From contig NZ_BJYL01000023.1 of NCBI RefSeq assembly GCF_007991495.1, positions 36,527 to 100,526 of the forward strand: a DNA stretch of 64,000 nt, in the 5' to 3' direction. The translations under genes and the position numbers were made by a program. The DNA comes from Sporosarcina luteola (GTDB lineage: Bacteria; Bacillota; Bacilli; Bacillales_A; Planococcaceae). The notes under the pieces are model-generated. The model had not been told where the DNA came from. It did not search any database and saw nothing but the letters and a program-made list of their open reading frames with translations. Of this stretch, positions 17,399-27,582 are shown piece after piece (within the stretch, counting starts at the first letter, position 1; the number at the start of each line of letters is the position of its first letter).

Positions 17399-19078
17399 TT
17401 ATTCGATTGTTTTATTGTTCATTTCCTTGACGGGTAGGAATAGTTCGCCTGTTTCGTAATAAGTGAATGTCAGGTGATCGCCTTCCTCAGTATAGATCGC
17501 CAATGGAACGGATTCCGTTGATACGATATAGTTGCGGCCGTCGTCTGCAAAAATGGAAACGATTGTAAAGTCGCCGGCTCGTTCCTTGTAGACACGCACG
17601 ACAGTAACCGAAGCTTTACCTTCCTCTGCGTCCGAACTGCCATCGACTGTGTTTCCGCCGCGTTGCAACGCAGTTTTATAAAGCCTTAACGCTTCATTCG
17701 GAGAATTGGCGTAAACGGACACTTCCGGATTTGCGGCCGATACGATGAAGTAGTTTTGCAAGAAGCCATTGGAGTCAAGTACTGGCGTCAGCCAGCTCGC
17801 TTCTCCGTAGAAGTTGTAGAGAACAGGCATTTCTCCGGTCCATTTCTTCTCGATGAACTTCTTCTCGATGATTTGCAACGCGCCTTGCGAATCCATATAG
17901 GATTCTTCCAAATTCCCCGTATAATAAATTCCCTGGCCGGTCCGTCCATCCGTCAACGCGTACCCCAGCATTGAATCGACTTCTTCTTTCGGACTTGTGA
18001 AATCCGTGAAATAAAACATATGCCCGTTTTCATCAAATACAGGGCTGACATTTGCTTCGACTCCTTCGTCCGAAGGCAGTTTCACATCCTTCTTCCCGAA
18101 AACGGAATTCCAGAAACCATGCACGTATTTTCCGAAGTAGCTATTTTGCAGGCTGACGGCTTCCGGTGAAACCGCACCATCGATAAATTCAGGCACTTGG
18201 GATAGTGGATATTGGTTCACTTCTCCGGTGTCAGGGTCAACCATGACAATCCCTTGTACATCAAACCCATTCCTTGCCGTGATAAAATTACCGTACGATC
18301 GGATATAATGTGGCTTCCCGTCATCATCAATTTCGAGTTGGACATCGCCGTAGAAAATAAGATCCGGCTTTGCCATCCGCATATGACGTTCCACTTGCTT
18401 ATGAAAGAATGAAGATGGCGTGTAAGCCATTTCTGTTTTAACAAATTTCGGATTGTCAGCCGAATCGGTCGCGCTCATTGTAAAATAACCAGGTGTCGTC
18501 TTTCCATTCCACCATTTGAAAAAGCCCGAAAACTCGACTGGCGCAATATAGACGAAGTCGCCGTTAACCTTTTGGATTTGCAAGTGGCCCAGTTCGTAAT
18601 AACTCGTGTTCGGTACTTGATTGAACGACTTTTTCATCTTATTCCGCGCAAATTTCGGCGGTACACTTGCGGGTGTCTTTGTTTCGTCAAAAGCTTTAAT
18701 TTCCTCTTGCTGATCCATTTCCATCGCTTCATACTTTTGATTAGCATTGAAAAGCGGCGCACTGAGGATGAACGCGCTCACCGCCAAAGATGCCAAAAGC
18801 AAAACCACTTTGGCGCTCCGCTCTTTCCCCGTTGCAAAAACGACACCAAGAATCGTTGCAATCAGAAGCAACGCCCAAAGCGACGTCCAGTTCCTGTCCA
18901 TATTTGTTACATAATAAAATCCGAAAGTAATCAAACCTATAAGTACGACCGTTGCCGATAACGCCCCAATCCGGTTGAAAGCAGCCTCCCCGGTTTCTTT
19001 CGACACAGATGTAAATGGAACGATAATAATCGCGGCAACTATCCCGGCGACTAATGAAAATAGTAATAAATTTATCAT
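17399..19078 (-). CDS. Large membrane protein of unknown function
   Basis: I do not recognise a named family. The 559-residue product starts with four hydrophobic segments (about residues 3-22, 33-55, 62-80 and 88-108). A soluble part of about 450 residues follows, rich in beta-type sequence, with repeated strand-turn patterns such as DGKPHYIRSYGNFI and NGHMFYFTDFTSPKEEV. The start at 19078 (MINLLLFSL) is chosen because it opens directly into the first membrane segment; the 58-residue upstream extension is unlike a signal sequence. The ribosome-binding site (AAGAGAG) is weak. It converges on the transporter gene and is divergent from the next small membrane protein. Confidence 0.75.
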   Translation of the reverse strand: MINLLLFSLVAGIVAAIIIVPFTSVSKETGEAAFNRIGALSATVVLIGLITFGFYYVTNMDRNWTSLWALLLIATILGVVFATGKERSAKVVLLLASLAVSAFILSAPLFNANQKYEAMEMDQQEEIKAFDETKTPASVPPKFARNKMKKSFNQVPNTSYYELGHLQIQKVNGDFVYIAPVEFSGFFKWWNGKTTPGYFTMSATDSADNPKFVKTEMAYTPSSFFHKQVERHMRMAKPDLIFYGDVQLEIDDDGKPHYIRSYGNFITARNGFDVQGIVMVDPDTGEVNQYPLSQVPEFIDGAVSPEAVSLQNSYFGKYVHGFWNSVFGKKDVKLPSDEGVEANVSPVFDENGHMFYFTDFTSPKEEVDSMLGYALTDGRTGQGIYYTGNLEESYMDSQGALQIIEKKFIEKKWTGEMPVLYNFYGEASWLTPVLDSNGFLQNYFIVSAANPEVSVYANSPNEALRLYKTALQRGGNTVDGSSDAEEGKASVTVVRVYKERAGDFTIVSIFADDGRNYIVSTESVPLAIYTEEGDHLTFTYYETGELFLPVKEMNNKTIE

Positions 19079-19211
19079 ATCAACACTCTCTTCTATAGAA
19101 TAGTAACCCTCTTCAACTATACGAATGAACACGCAAAACGATTCATGTTTTTTATGAAACTTTCCCCATTTAGTACCGTACAAGTACAGAGACGAGAGGA
19201 GTTGAACCACT

Positions 19212-19916
19212 ATGCAGAAAAATGTTTTCCCTACTGACAAGGTACCCTCCAAAATGCCAGTTGGAAAAAGAATTTATTATTACCTTGCTCTTTCCTTCTT
19301 CGGGGCGTTCGGCGTTGCACTATTATACTTGGCCTTCGATACACTCTCAGACGGGGATTGGCTAGTTGCAGCCCTACTCGGCGGGATTTCCCTGTTCATC
19401 GGATGGATAGTCATTAAACTTCTAATGCTGCCCCGGCAAAAAGGGCCAACAGCAGTCACAAAAGTGGAGGAACCAGGGGGCTACACAATCTATTCTACAA
19501 ACGAGTGGACCGGTGAAACGGAGTCCGTCATCTTTCATTACGCTCAAATAACAGACTTGATCATCGGCATCTGGACCAATCTGGGATTCAAAGGAAGGAA
19601 AAATGATTACGTCGGCGCACGGCTTCTTTATCGGTATAAGGATACGAACGGAAAAATGAAATACGTGGATACAACCATCATTAGTGAATCCTCTTTAGCA
19701 GAATGGGTTGAAGTAATTCGAAAAAATCAAATCCCATCCCGCATAACGAACCTGAATATCTCGGCAGTGAAAGAAATGCAATTTGATGAAATGCTTGATA
19801 GAATCGAAGCCATTCCATTTGACGGTTCAATCTCGGTGAAGGACTATTTTATGCAACAAGAGGACTTCTCACTATGGCAACCTCCTTCATTGAAAAAAAG
19901 CAATCCTTCCAGTTGA
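19212..19916 (+). CDS. Two-helix membrane protein of unknown function
   Basis: A 234-residue protein with two adjacent hydrophobic helices (about residues 22-45 and 50-72), then a cytoplasmic-type domain containing YTIYSTNEWTGETESVIFHY and NDYVGARLLYRYKDTNGKM. No catalytic motif is evident. AGAGGAG lies nine bases before the ATG. Its last codons overlap the bidirectional terminator shared with bioB. It is divergent from the large membrane protein upstream. Confidence 0.7.
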   Translation: MQKNVFPTDKVPSKMPVGKRIYYYLALSFFGAFGVALLYLAFDTLSDGDWLVAALLGGISLFIGWIVIKLLMLPRQKGPTAVTKVEEPGGYTIYSTNEWTGETESVIFHYAQITDLIIGIWTNLGFKGRKNDYVGARLLYRYKDTNGKMKYVDTTIISESSLAEWVEVIRKNQIPSRITNLNISAVKEMQFDEMLDRIEAIPFDGSISVKDYFMQQEDFSLWQPPSLKKSNPSS

Positions 19917-19945
19917 CGTTCATCATCTGGTTGGATTGCCCTTTA
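19895..19945 (-). terminator. Terminator of bioYB, also serving the convergent gene
   Basis: On the minus strand GCAATCC-AACCAG pairs with CTGGAA-GGATTGC, followed by T7. The hairpin lies inside the last codons and stop of the convergent plus-strand gene. Confidence 0.8.
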
Positions 19946-19956
19946 TCTTTATTTAA

Positions 19957-20961
19957 TCAGATTGTCATCGGGCGTTTTGCCAACGGCTCCAAATCGACCT
20001 CAAAACCTAAGTCTTCTAACATCTGCCTGTCCCGGTCACCCTCTTGTCCCGCTGTCGTCAAATAATCGCCTATGAAGATTGAATTTGCCGGATAAAGTCC
20101 GAGCGGCTGAAGCGATCGTAAATTCAATTCGCGCCCACCCGAAATCCGGATTTCTTTTGTCGGATTCATAAAACGGAAGAGACATAGCACCTTCAAGCAA
20201 TAGCGCGGTGTCAACTCATCCGTTCCTTCAAGCGGTGTCCCATCCACCGCGTGCAAAAAGTTTACTGGAATTGAATCGGCGTCCATCTCATGCAGGCTGC
20301 GTGCCATTGCGATGACATCTCTTTTCGTCTCCCGCATACCGATAATCACACCCGAACAAGGTGAAATTCCTGCTTCCTTCGCCATTTCCACCGTACTCAC
20401 GCGGTCATCATACGTATGGGATGTCGTGATGCTATCATGATGTGCAGCGGATGTATTGATATTATGGTTGTACCGGTCGACCCCCGCTTCTTTCAGACGT
20501 TTTGCCTGTTCAGGTTTCAAGATGCCAAGGCATGCGCAGACAGTCATACTGCGATGTTTTGCTTTAATTTCTTTAACGGAATCAATGACGATTTCAAGTT
20601 CCCGGTTTACAGGACCCCGCCCACTTGCAACAATGCAATACGTGCCCGCATTTACCGATGCCGCACGATCAGCACCCGCTACGATCTCTTCCTGTTTCAT
20701 CATTGCATATTTTTCAATCGGAGCTTTTGAAACAATAGATTGCGCACAATAGCCGCAGTTTTCCGGGCATAATCCGGACTTAGTATTGATGATCATGTTC
20801 AGCTTCACTTTATTTCCAAAATAATGTTTTCGAATTTCATAGGATGCTTGCAGCAGTGGAAGGAGATCATCGTCCGCGCAATCCAAAATGAAATGCGCTT
20901 CCCGATCCGACAATTCTCCGCCAGCCAACACACGGTCTGCCAGTTCCCGATAAATCGTCAA
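19957..20961 (-). CDS. bioB: Biotin synthase
   Basis: BioB is a radical-SAM enzyme that inserts sulfur into dethiobiotin. The 334-residue product has the CxxxCxxC cluster motif in GLCPENCGYCAQS, plus YNHNINTSAAHHDSITTSHT, typical of the family. It overlaps bioY by 4 bp (ATGA), so transporter and enzyme are co-translated. No bioADF genes are nearby. The cell may take up biotin or dethiobiotin through BioY, or keep the rest elsewhere. Confidence 0.96.
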   Translation of the reverse strand: MTIYRELADRVLAGGELSDREAHFILDCADDDLLPLLQASYEIRKHYFGNKVKLNMIINTKSGLCPENCGYCAQSIVSKAPIEKYAMMKQEEIVAGADRAASVNAGTYCIVASGRGPVNRELEIVIDSVKEIKAKHRSMTVCACLGILKPEQAKRLKEAGVDRYNHNINTSAAHHDSITTSHTYDDRVSTVEMAKEAGISPCSGVIIGMRETKRDVIAMARSLHEMDADSIPVNFLHAVDGTPLEGTDELTPRYCLKVLCLFRFMNPTKEIRISGGRELNLRSLQPLGLYPANSIFIGDYLTTAGQEGDRDRQMLEDLGFEVDLEPLAKRPMTI

Positions 20962-21554
20962 TGTGCACGCCTCACTTTCAGAACCTTATACATCCGATGG
21001 CCAAAAATCCCCGCAAGGATCGACAAGAGAATGTCTTTCGGCAGCGGCGGCACCATCCAGATCCAAGCAACTTTATATGTGAATGCATCAGGCGCTGCTG
21101 ACCATAATTTATAAGCGAAATACAACCAATTCGTCCCAAACAAATAATTTACACTCATACCAACCAAAGCTGCGATGACATAGCTTCTCAAGCTTCCGTT
21201 CTTTTCAACAATCTTCCCCGCGACATACGCAACTAGTATGAACGACACGACGAAGCCAAAAGTAGGTACTAAAATGAAGCCGAATCCGCCTTGAAATTTC
21301 GAAAAAATCGGTGCCCCCGCTAAGCCAACCACCATATAAACCGTCATCGAAATGGCTCCGAGACGGCTACCAAGGAGAAGACCCGCCAAGACGGCGAAAA
21401 ATGTTTGTAATGTTATCGGTACCCCACCGATCACTAGGAACGGAACAAACGAAGTAATATTCGCCCCGATCATCATCAATGCGGCAAACATCCCACAATA
21501 GACGAGACTGAGCGCACTCATCCCACTTTTTGATTTCACTGTAGCTGTTGTCAT
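20958..21554 (-). CDS. bioY: Biotin transporter S component BioY
   Basis: BioY is the substrate-binding membrane component of ECF-type biotin uptake. The 198-residue product has six predicted hydrophobic segments and the family stretches GGVPITLQTFFAVLAGLLLG and GGFGFILVPTFGFVVSFI. GGGGTG lies a few bases before the ATG. It is first gene of the bioY-bioB operon and sits directly behind a BirA operator. Confidence 0.93.
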   Translation of the reverse strand: MTTATVKSKSGMSALSLVYCGMFAALMMIGANITSFVPFLVIGGVPITLQTFFAVLAGLLLGSRLGAISMTVYMVVGLAGAPIFSKFQGGFGFILVPTFGFVVSFILVAYVAGKIVEKNGSLRSYVIAALVGMSVNYLFGTNWLYFAYKLWSAAPDAFTYKVAWIWMVPPLPKDILLSILAGIFGHRMYKVLKVRRAH

Positions 21555-21586
21555 AAATACACCCCATCATTTGAGTTATCTTTAAC

Positions 21587-21638
21587 AGAATAAAAGTTAA
21601 CTCAACTTGTGTCAACCTATTTTTAATATTAGTTAACA
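21587..21638 (-). promoter_or_regulatory. bioYB promoter with BirA operator
   Basis: The minus strand reads TGTTAAC, 15 bp, GTTGACA (21610-21638), the inverted repeat recognised by biotin-bound BirA in Bacilli. Its right arm is also the -35 box: TTGACA (21610-21615), 17 bp, TATTCT (21587-21592). Repression by biotin is therefore expected. Confidence 0.85.
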
Positions 21639-21753
21639 TATTTATTTTCATGCGTGATTAAGAATATTTAAGAACTTTTGAAAGTATTTATACGTGTATA
21701 TACGGATTTTCCGTTTAAAAAAATCGATAGCATATTCCGCTACCGACTTTTCA

Positions 21754-21948
21754 TCAATGATCTTTATCTTCACTTTTTGGGAATAAAAAATGGGCGAGTA
21801 TACCGCTTAAGATTGCTGCCCCAATCGTTATCCATACTCTGGATGTCCCTGGCACTTCCTGAAAGTTCTTATGGAGCATATACCATGAAATTCCTGCGAC
21901 AAGGAGTGCAATCGGAATGGAAAATTTAAAAATCCTCAACGTTTTCAC
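21754..21948 (-). CDS. Small two-helix membrane protein
   Basis: A protein of up to 64 residues with two hydrophobic helices (FKFSIPIALLVAGISWYML and VWITIGAAILSGILAHFLF) and a charged tail KSEDKDH. The GTG at 21948 is too close to AGAAG. A TTG three codons later is better spaced, so the true start may be 21939. Function unknown. It is transcribed away from the SAM-riboswitch operon. Confidence 0.6.
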   Translation of the reverse strand: MKTLRIFKFSIPIALLVAGISWYMLHKNFQEVPGTSRVWITIGAAILSGILAHFLFPKSEDKDH

Positions 21949-21992
21949 CTTCTACTTTTTGTTCATACGCCCATTCTATCACAATTCGGGTA

Positions 21993-22021
21993 TTGACGTA
22001 TTGTACATTTAACGATATGAT
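21993..22021 (+). promoter_or_regulatory. Promoter of the SAM-riboswitch operon
   Basis: TTGACG (21993-21998), 17 bp, TATGAT (22016-22021), about 34 bp ahead of the riboswitch. Confidence 0.7.
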
Positions 22022-22054
22022 GTGTTAAATTATTCAAACAACTATATATTGATT

Positions 22055-22214
22055 CTTATCAAGAGAAGCCGAGGGACTGGCCCGTCGAAGCTTCAGCAAC
22101 CAACCGTTATTGCCGGTAAGGTGCTAATTCCAGCAGGTCGCTAGCGGCCTGGCAGATGAGAAGAAGAGCGAACTATCGCATTTTAAAAGCCTTCTTTTCG
22201 AGAAGGCTTTTTTA
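22055..22214 (+). ncRNA. SAM-I riboswitch (S-box) with terminator
   Basis: The conserved S-box landmarks are present: CTTATCAAGAGAAGCCGAGG, GACTGGCCCG, GCTTCAGCAACC, AAGGTGCTAATTCCAGC and the closing GATGAGAAG (to 22163). A terminator follows (AAAAGCCTTCT, loop, AGAAGGCTTTTTT, 22184-22214). When SAM is bound, transcription should stop before yitJ-metH. Confidence 0.97.
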
Positions 22215-22244
22215 TTTTTATATAACACGGGAGGATGATGGGGC

Positions 22245-24092
22245 ATGAACTTACTTAAGAGATTGCAAAAGGAAATACTCGTTGCAGACGGGGCGATGGG
22301 GACCTTGCTTTATTCATACGGCATTGACTTTTGTTATGAAGAATTGAATGTTGAAAAGCCTGAAGTGATTGAAAAAATCCACCAAGATTATATTGCTGCC
22401 GGCGCGGATGTCATTCAGACAAATACGTACGGTGCGAACGCCCTTAAACTCGCCCGTTATGGCATGGAAAAAAGGGTGAAGGAGTTCAACGAAGCAGCGA
22501 TCAGGATTGCAAAGCGCGCAGCAGCCCCCGGCAATCAGTACGTCCTTGGCACGATTGGAGGATTGCGCGGCATTCGAAAAAGTGACGCATCGCTTGACGA
22601 AGTGGTAACGATGGTACGTGAACAGGCAGACGCCTTGCTTTCAGGCGATCCTGATGGACTATTACTCGAAACATACTATGATTTCGAAGAATTATCGACG
22701 GTCGTCAAAGAACTGCGAACATTAACCGATATGCCGATCATTGCGCAAGTTTCAATGGATGAACCCGGCATCTTGCAAAATGGGATGCAGCTCAATGACG
22801 CACTACATCAGCTCGAAACTCTTGGAGCGGATATCGTCGGCGTTAACTGCCGATTGGGCCCTTACCATACAATCCAGGCATTCGAGAATGTGACGCTGCC
22901 GAATCACGCTTTCTTATCCGCCGCCCCTAATGCAAGCTTGCTCGATGTCGAGGACGGCAGGATTGTCTATTCGTCCGAAGCCGATTATTTCGGTCGTGCC
23001 GCAACGTTTCTTCGTGAGGAAGGCGTCCGTCTCATCGGCGGATGCTGCGGCACAACTCCGATGCATATCGCTGCTGCGAAAAAGCATTTGAAAGGGTTGG
23101 CACCGATTACGAAAAAAACGGTCACTCCACAAAAGCCGATCGTCATACGGGAAGCGGAGCCTGCAAAACACGAACCCTTGCACATTAAAGCCAAAACGGA
23201 GCGGACGGTCATCGTGGAGTTAGACACACCCCGGCATTTGGAGACCGATAACTATTTTGAAGGAGCAAACCTGCTATATGAAGCAGGCGTGGATGCAATC
23301 ACAATGGCGGATAATTCCCTAGCCTCCCCCCGCATCAGCAATATGGCCATGGGGTCGATGTTGAAGCATGAACATAATGTTCGTCCGCTCGTCCACTTGA
23401 CGTGTCGTGATCATAACTTGATCGGCTTGCAATCACACTTGATGGGGCTAGATGCGCTCGGCGTCCACGATATTCTCGCTGTCACGGGAGACCCGACGAA
23501 AGTTGGCGATTTCCCTGGGGCGACAAGCGTCTATGACGTCTCCAGCATGGAATTATTGCAGCTCATTAAACAATTAAACGAAGGAATTTCCTTCACAGGC
23601 AAGTCACTGCGCAAAAAAGCAAAGTTCTCTGTCGCCGCTGCATTTAATCCGAATGTCCGGGTTCTCGACCGAGCTGTTCAACGCCTTGAAAAGAAGATTG
23701 AATGCGGTGCGGATTACTTCATCACACAACCGGTCTACACGAAAGAGAAAATCATCGACATTTACGAAGCAACGAAGCATCTCGATACACCGATCTTCAT
23801 CGGCATCATGCCGCTAACGAATATAAGAAACGCGGAATTCATGCATCATGAAGTACCTGGCATCAAACTATCCGAAGAGGTTCTCGGAAGGATGGCCGCT
23901 TGCGGAGATGACCGTGAAAAAGCGACACAGGAAGGCATCGATATCGCAAAGGAACTGATCGACACAGCCGCAGAACTATTCAACGGCATCTATATCATTA
24001 CCCCATTCCTCCGATATGACATGTCTTTGGAACTGATCACCCATATTAAAGAACTTGACGAGGAAAAGGAGAGGAAGATTGTCCATGCCTAA
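22245..24092 (+). CDS. yitJ: Bifunctional homocysteine S-methyltransferase / methylenetetrahydrofolate reductase
   Basis: A 615-residue fusion. Residues 1-290 form a homocysteine-methyltransferase barrel (VADGAMGTLLYSYG; zinc cysteines in VGVNCRLGP and [11 protein letters not shown]). Residues about 320-605 form an MTHFR domain (TADRTVI-type start, LTCRDHN, DILAVTGDP, CGADYFITQPVYT). The reductase makes the 5-methyl-THF used by MetH, encoded next. GGAGGATGATGG precedes the ATG. It is the first gene of the SAM-riboswitch operon and overlaps metH by 8 bp. It is orthologous in architecture to B. subtilis YitJ. Confidence 0.95.
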   Translation: MNLLKRLQKEILVADGAMGTLLYSYGIDFCYEELNVEKPEVIEKIHQDYIAAGADVIQTNTYGANALKLARYGMEKRVKEFNEAAIRIAKRAAAPGNQYVLGTIGGLRGIRKSDASLDEVVTMVREQADALLSGDPDGLLLETYYDFEELSTVVKELRTLTDMPIIAQVSMDEPGILQNGMQLNDALHQLETLGADIVGVNCRLGPYHTIQAFENVTLPNHAFLSAAPNASLLDVEDGRIVYSSEADYFGRAATFLREEGVRLIGGCCGTTPMHIAAAKKHLKGLAPITKKTVTPQKPIVIREAEPAKHEPLHIKAKTERTVIVELDTPRHLETDNYFEGANLLYEAGVDAITMADNSLASPRISNMAMGSMLKHEHNVRPLVHLTCRDHNLIGLQSHLMGLDALGVHDILAVTGDPTKVGDFPGATSVYDVSSMELLQLIKQLNEGISFTGKSLRKKAKFSVAAAFNPNVRVLDRAVQRLEKKIECGADYFITQPVYTKEKIIDIYEATKHLDTPIFIGIMPLTNIRNAEFMHHEVPGIKLSEEVLGRMAACGDDREKATQEGIDIAKELIDTAAELFNGIYIITPFLRYDMSLELITHIKELDEEKERKIVHA

Positions 24093-27000
24093 ACATCCAA
24101 TCGAACAACAACTGAAAAACAGAATCCTCATCATAGACGGAGCGATGGGCACGATGCTGCAGGCGGAGGATCTCTCTGCAGACGATTTCGGCGGAGAGGA
24201 ATACGAAGGCTGCAACGAATACTTGAACATTCTTCGACCTGATATTCTTGATAACATTCATCGTTCCTATTTGGAGGCAGGCGCGGATATCATCTGCACG
24301 AACACTTTCGGAGGCACTCCCCTCGTACTCGACGAATTCAGCCTCGGCCACCGTGCTTCGGAAATCAACAAAAAGGCTGTGGAAATCGCGAAACAGTGCG
24401 CAGCCGACTATTCGACTTCAGAGTGGCCGCGTTTCGTCGCCGGTGCAATCGGGCCGACAACGAAGACACTTTCCGTCACGGGAGGCATTACTTTCGATAA
24501 GCTTTCAGAGGAATTTTACGTTCAGGCGAAGGCATTGATCGAAGGCGGTGCCGATCTTTTATTGATGGAAACGAGCCAAGATATGCTTAACGTAAAAGCG
24601 GGTACAATCGGGATCAAACGGGCATTCGATGAAACGGGCATCGAGCTGCCGGTCATGATTTCAGGGACGATTGAGCCGATGGGTACGACATTAGCCGGGC
24701 AAAGCATCGAAGCGTTCTATATTTCCATTGAGCATATTAAGCCGCTTTCCGTCGGATTGAACTGTGCAACAGGACCGGAATTCATGACCGATCATTTGCG
24801 CTCGCTTTCCGAATTGTCGACAGGCTTCGTCACTTGCTATCCGAACGCGGGTCTCCCAGACGAGGAAGGCCACTACCATGAATCGCCGGAATCATTATCC
24901 ATGAAGTTGAAAGGATTTGCGGAAAAAGGGTGGCTGAATATGGTCGGCGGTTGTTGCGGAACGACTCCTGACCATATCCGTGCAATACGAGAAGCGGTTG
25001 CCGGTCTTGCTCCGCGCCAAAAGCCGGAAAGCGGGCATGAGCATGCGGTTTCAGGAATTGAACCGTTATTGTACGATCCATCGATGCGCCCGTTGTTAAT
25101 CGGCGAGCGAACGAACGTCATCGGTTCAAGAAAATTTAAACGCTTGATTGTCGATGAGAAATTCGAGGAGGCTTCCGAGATTGCACGCGCCCAAGTGCGC
25201 GGAGGCGCCCATGTCCTTGACATCTGTCTCGCAAACCCCGATCGAGACGAACTGGAAGACATGAAGAACTTCATGCAGGAAGTCGTCAAAAAGGTGAAAG
25301 TTCCTCTCGTCATTGATTCGACAGATGAAAATGTCATCGAAGAAGCATTGAAATATTCACAAGGGAAAGCGATCATCAACTCCATCAACTTGGAGGATGG
25401 CGAAGAACGGTTCGACGCTGTCCTTCCCCTTGTGAAAAAGTTTGGTGCAGCGGTTGTCGTCGGGACGATCGATGAAACCGGTATGGCAGTGACGCGGGAA
25501 CGAAAGCTCGAAGTAGCGGAACGATCCTATGACCTGCTTGTGAATAAATGGGGATTGGCGCCTGAAGATATCATTTTCGATCCGCTCGTATTCCCTGTCG
25601 GAACGGGTGATGAGCAGTACATCGGTTCTGCAGTCGAAACGATTGAAGGCATCAGGTTGATTAAAGAGAAAATGCCCCGTTGCTTGACGACGCTTGGTGT
25701 GAGCAACGTGTCTTTCGGACTCCCCCCTGTTGGCCGGGAAGTACTGAACGCGGTGTATTTGTATCATTGCACCCAGGCAGGTCTCGATTACGCGATTGTC
25801 AATACAGAGAAATTGGAACGCTACGCTTCGATTCCAGAGAATGAAATAAAACTTGCGAATGATCTGTTGTTCACGACGACTGATCAGACGCTTGCGGATT
25901 TCACGGACTTTTACCGAGATAAGAAAAAGGAGAAGACCGAGGATGATATTCCGAAGACGGTTCCCGAACGATTGGCTTATTACGTTGTAGAGGGTACGAA
26001 GGAAGGGTTGATTCCCGACTTGGAGGCGGCGCTACAGATGTATGATACGCCCCTTGAGGTTATTAACGGACCGTTGATGGAAGGGATGTCAGAGGTCGGC
26101 CGTCTGTTCAATGATAACCAGCTGATTGTAGCGGAAGTGTTGCAAAGTGCGGAAGTGATGAAGGCTTCGGTCTCATTCCTTGAGCAGTTCATGGAGAAGA
26201 AAGAGGACGATTCCGGGAAAGGGAAAATTGTGTTGGCGACGGTCAAAGGGGATGTACATGACATCGGGAAGAACTTAGTCGATATCATTTTAAGCAATAA
26301 CGGATTCCGGGTCATTGATATCGGCATTAAAGTGACGCCGGCAACGCTCATCGACGTCATTCGAAAAGAGAAGCCGGATATTATCGGTTTGTCCGGTTTG
26401 CTTGTAAAATCGGCGCAACAGATGGTGATTACTGCGCAGGATTTCAAGGCGGCGGGTATTAATACTCCTGTCATGGTCGGAGGAGCAGCATTGACGCGCA
26501 GATTTACGGAGACGAAAATTGCTGCAGAATATGATGGTCCCGTCATTTATGCGAAGGATGCGATGCAAGGGCTTGAGCTCGCGAATCGATTGCAGAGCGG
26601 CGAGAAAGAGACTTTGCTGAGCGAGCTTGTCGAGAAGCAGGAGAAGCGGCTCGAGTCGGAGGCGATCCGCGCGACACGGGATACGGCAGTTGCCGTTTTA
26701 CCGAGGCCAGTGAAGACGGTGCGGGAGGACGCACCGGTGTTTGTCCCTTCCGATTTACGGCGACGTGTCATGAAGGATTATTCGGTTTCCCATTTGTATC
26801 CGTACGTCAATATGCGGACGCTGATCGGGCATCATCTAGGTTTGCGTGGCAATGTCGACAAGATGCTTTCGGATAAAGAAGAGCGCGCTGTGCAGCTAAG
26901 CGAAATGGTGACCGGATTTTTGGAGTCGGGCAATCTTTCGGCTTCCGGCATGTATCAATTCTTCCCTGCACAGGCGGACGGTGATGATGTGATCATTTAT

Positions 27001-27522
27001 GATCCGATTGATGCGCAGACAGAAATCGAGCGCTTCACGTTCCCCCGTCAAAGCAAGGAGCCGTTCCTCTGCCTTGCCGACTTTTTGAAGACTGTCGACA
27101 GCGGCGAGATGGACTATGTTGCGTTCATGCAAGTGACAGCAGGGCATGGCGTGCGGAATTATGCGAATCAGTTAAAGGCGGAAGGGAAGTTTCTTGAGAG
27201 CCATGCGTTCCAAGCGACGGCACTTGAATTGGCGGAAGGATTCGCGGAGCGTGTCCACCAAGAAATCCGTGACCAATGGGGCTTTCCGGATGCAACGGAT
27301 TTCACGATGCGCGACCGATTCGCCGCAAAATACCAGGGGCAACGCTTTTCGTTCGGCTATCCGGCTTGTCCAAATTTGGACGATCAAGCAAAGCTGTTCG
27401 GTTTGTTGAAGCCGGAAGATATCGGCGTCTATTTAACAGAAGAATTCATGATGGAGCCCGAAGCATCCGTATCAGCAATCGTCTTCGCACACCCCGATGC
27501 AAGATATTTCAACGTCGACTGA
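24085..27522 (+). CDS. metH: Cobalamin-dependent methionine synthase
   Basis: MetH methylates homocysteine using 5-methyl-THF through bound cobalamin. The 1145-residue product has the four classical modules: homocysteine barrel (residues about 1-315, [12 protein letters not shown]), pterin-binding barrel (about 340-600, [18 protein letters not shown]), B12 cap and Rossmann domain (about 640-870, with the cobalt-ligand motif [10 protein letters not shown] near residue 723), and the AdoMet reactivation domain at the end ([19 protein letters not shown]). The ATG at 24085 (MPKHPIEQ) has GGAGAGG upstream, inside the yitJ end. It implies a need for vitamin B12. Confidence 0.96.
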   Translation: MPKHPIEQQLKNRILIIDGAMGTMLQAEDLSADDFGGEEYEGCNEYLNILRPDILDNIHRSYLEAGADIICTNTFGGTPLVLDEFSLGHRASEINKKAVEIAKQCAADYSTSEWPRFVAGAIGPTTKTLSVTGGITFDKLSEEFYVQAKALIEGGADLLLMETSQDMLNVKAGTIGIKRAFDETGIELPVMISGTIEPMGTTLAGQSIEAFYISIEHIKPLSVGLNCATGPEFMTDHLRSLSELSTGFVTCYPNAGLPDEEGHYHESPESLSMKLKGFAEKGWLNMVGGCCGTTPDHIRAIREAVAGLAPRQKPESGHEHAVSGIEPLLYDPSMRPLLIGERTNVIGSRKFKRLIVDEKFEEASEIARAQVRGGAHVLDICLANPDRDELEDMKNFMQEVVKKVKVPLVIDSTDENVIEEALKYSQGKAIINSINLEDGEERFDAVLPLVKKFGAAVVVGTIDETGMAVTRERKLEVAERSYDLLVNKWGLAPEDIIFDPLVFPVGTGDEQYIGSAVETIEGIRLIKEKMPRCLTTLGVSNVSFGLPPVGREVLNAVYLYHCTQAGLDYAIVNTEKLERYASIPENEIKLANDLLFTTTDQTLADFTDFYRDKKKEKTEDDIPKTVPERLAYYVVEGTKEGLIPDLEAALQMYDTPLEVINGPLMEGMSEVGRLFNDNQLIVAEVLQSAEVMKASVSFLEQFMEKKEDDSGKGKIVLATVKGDVHDIGKNLVDIILSNNGFRVIDIGIKVTPATLIDVIRKEKPDIIGLSGLLVKSAQQMVITAQDFKAAGINTPVMVGGAALTRRFTETKIAAEYDGPVIYAKDAMQGLELANRLQSGEKETLLSELVEKQEKRLESEAIRATRDTAVAVLPRPVKTVREDAPVFVPSDLRRRVMKDYSVSHLYPYVNMRTLIGHHLGLRGNVDKMLSDKEERAVQLSEMVTGFLESGNLSASGMYQFFPAQADGDDVIIYDPIDAQTEIERFTFPRQSKEPFLCLADFLKTVDSGEMDYVAFMQVTAGHGVRNYANQLKAEGKFLESHAFQATALELAEGFAERVHQEIRDQWGFPDATDFTMRDRFAAKYQGQRFSFGYPACPNLDDQAKLFGLLKPEDIGVYLTEEFMMEPEASVSAIVFAHPDARYFNVD

Positions 27523-27535
27523 GGTGCCTGTCACC
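27523..27535. repeat. GGTGRCAGGCACC dispersed motif (copy 3, reverse orientation)
   Basis: GGTGCCTGTCACC immediately after the metH stop codon and before the terminator hairpin. Confidence 0.6.
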
Positions 27536-27536
27536 C

Positions 27537-27579
27537 AAAAAAGCTGTTCCGCCGAATAGTCGGCGGGACAGCTTTTGTT
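27537..27579. terminator. Bidirectional terminator between metH and the coat gene
   Basis: AAAAAAGCTGTTCCGCCGA, loop, TCGGCGGGACAGCTTTT: a 14-bp near-perfect stem with A and T runs on both sides. Confidence 0.88.
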
Positions 27580-27582
27580 ATT

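Noticed and set aside
24055..24092. Frameshift or fusion between yitJ and metH
   Set aside because: The 8-bp overlap has a proper ribosome-binding site and ATG for metH, and both proteins are complete. It is normal coupling.
24873..25388. 171-codon minus-strand ORF opposite metH
   Set aside because: Antisense shadow of metH with no family resemblance and no start signal.
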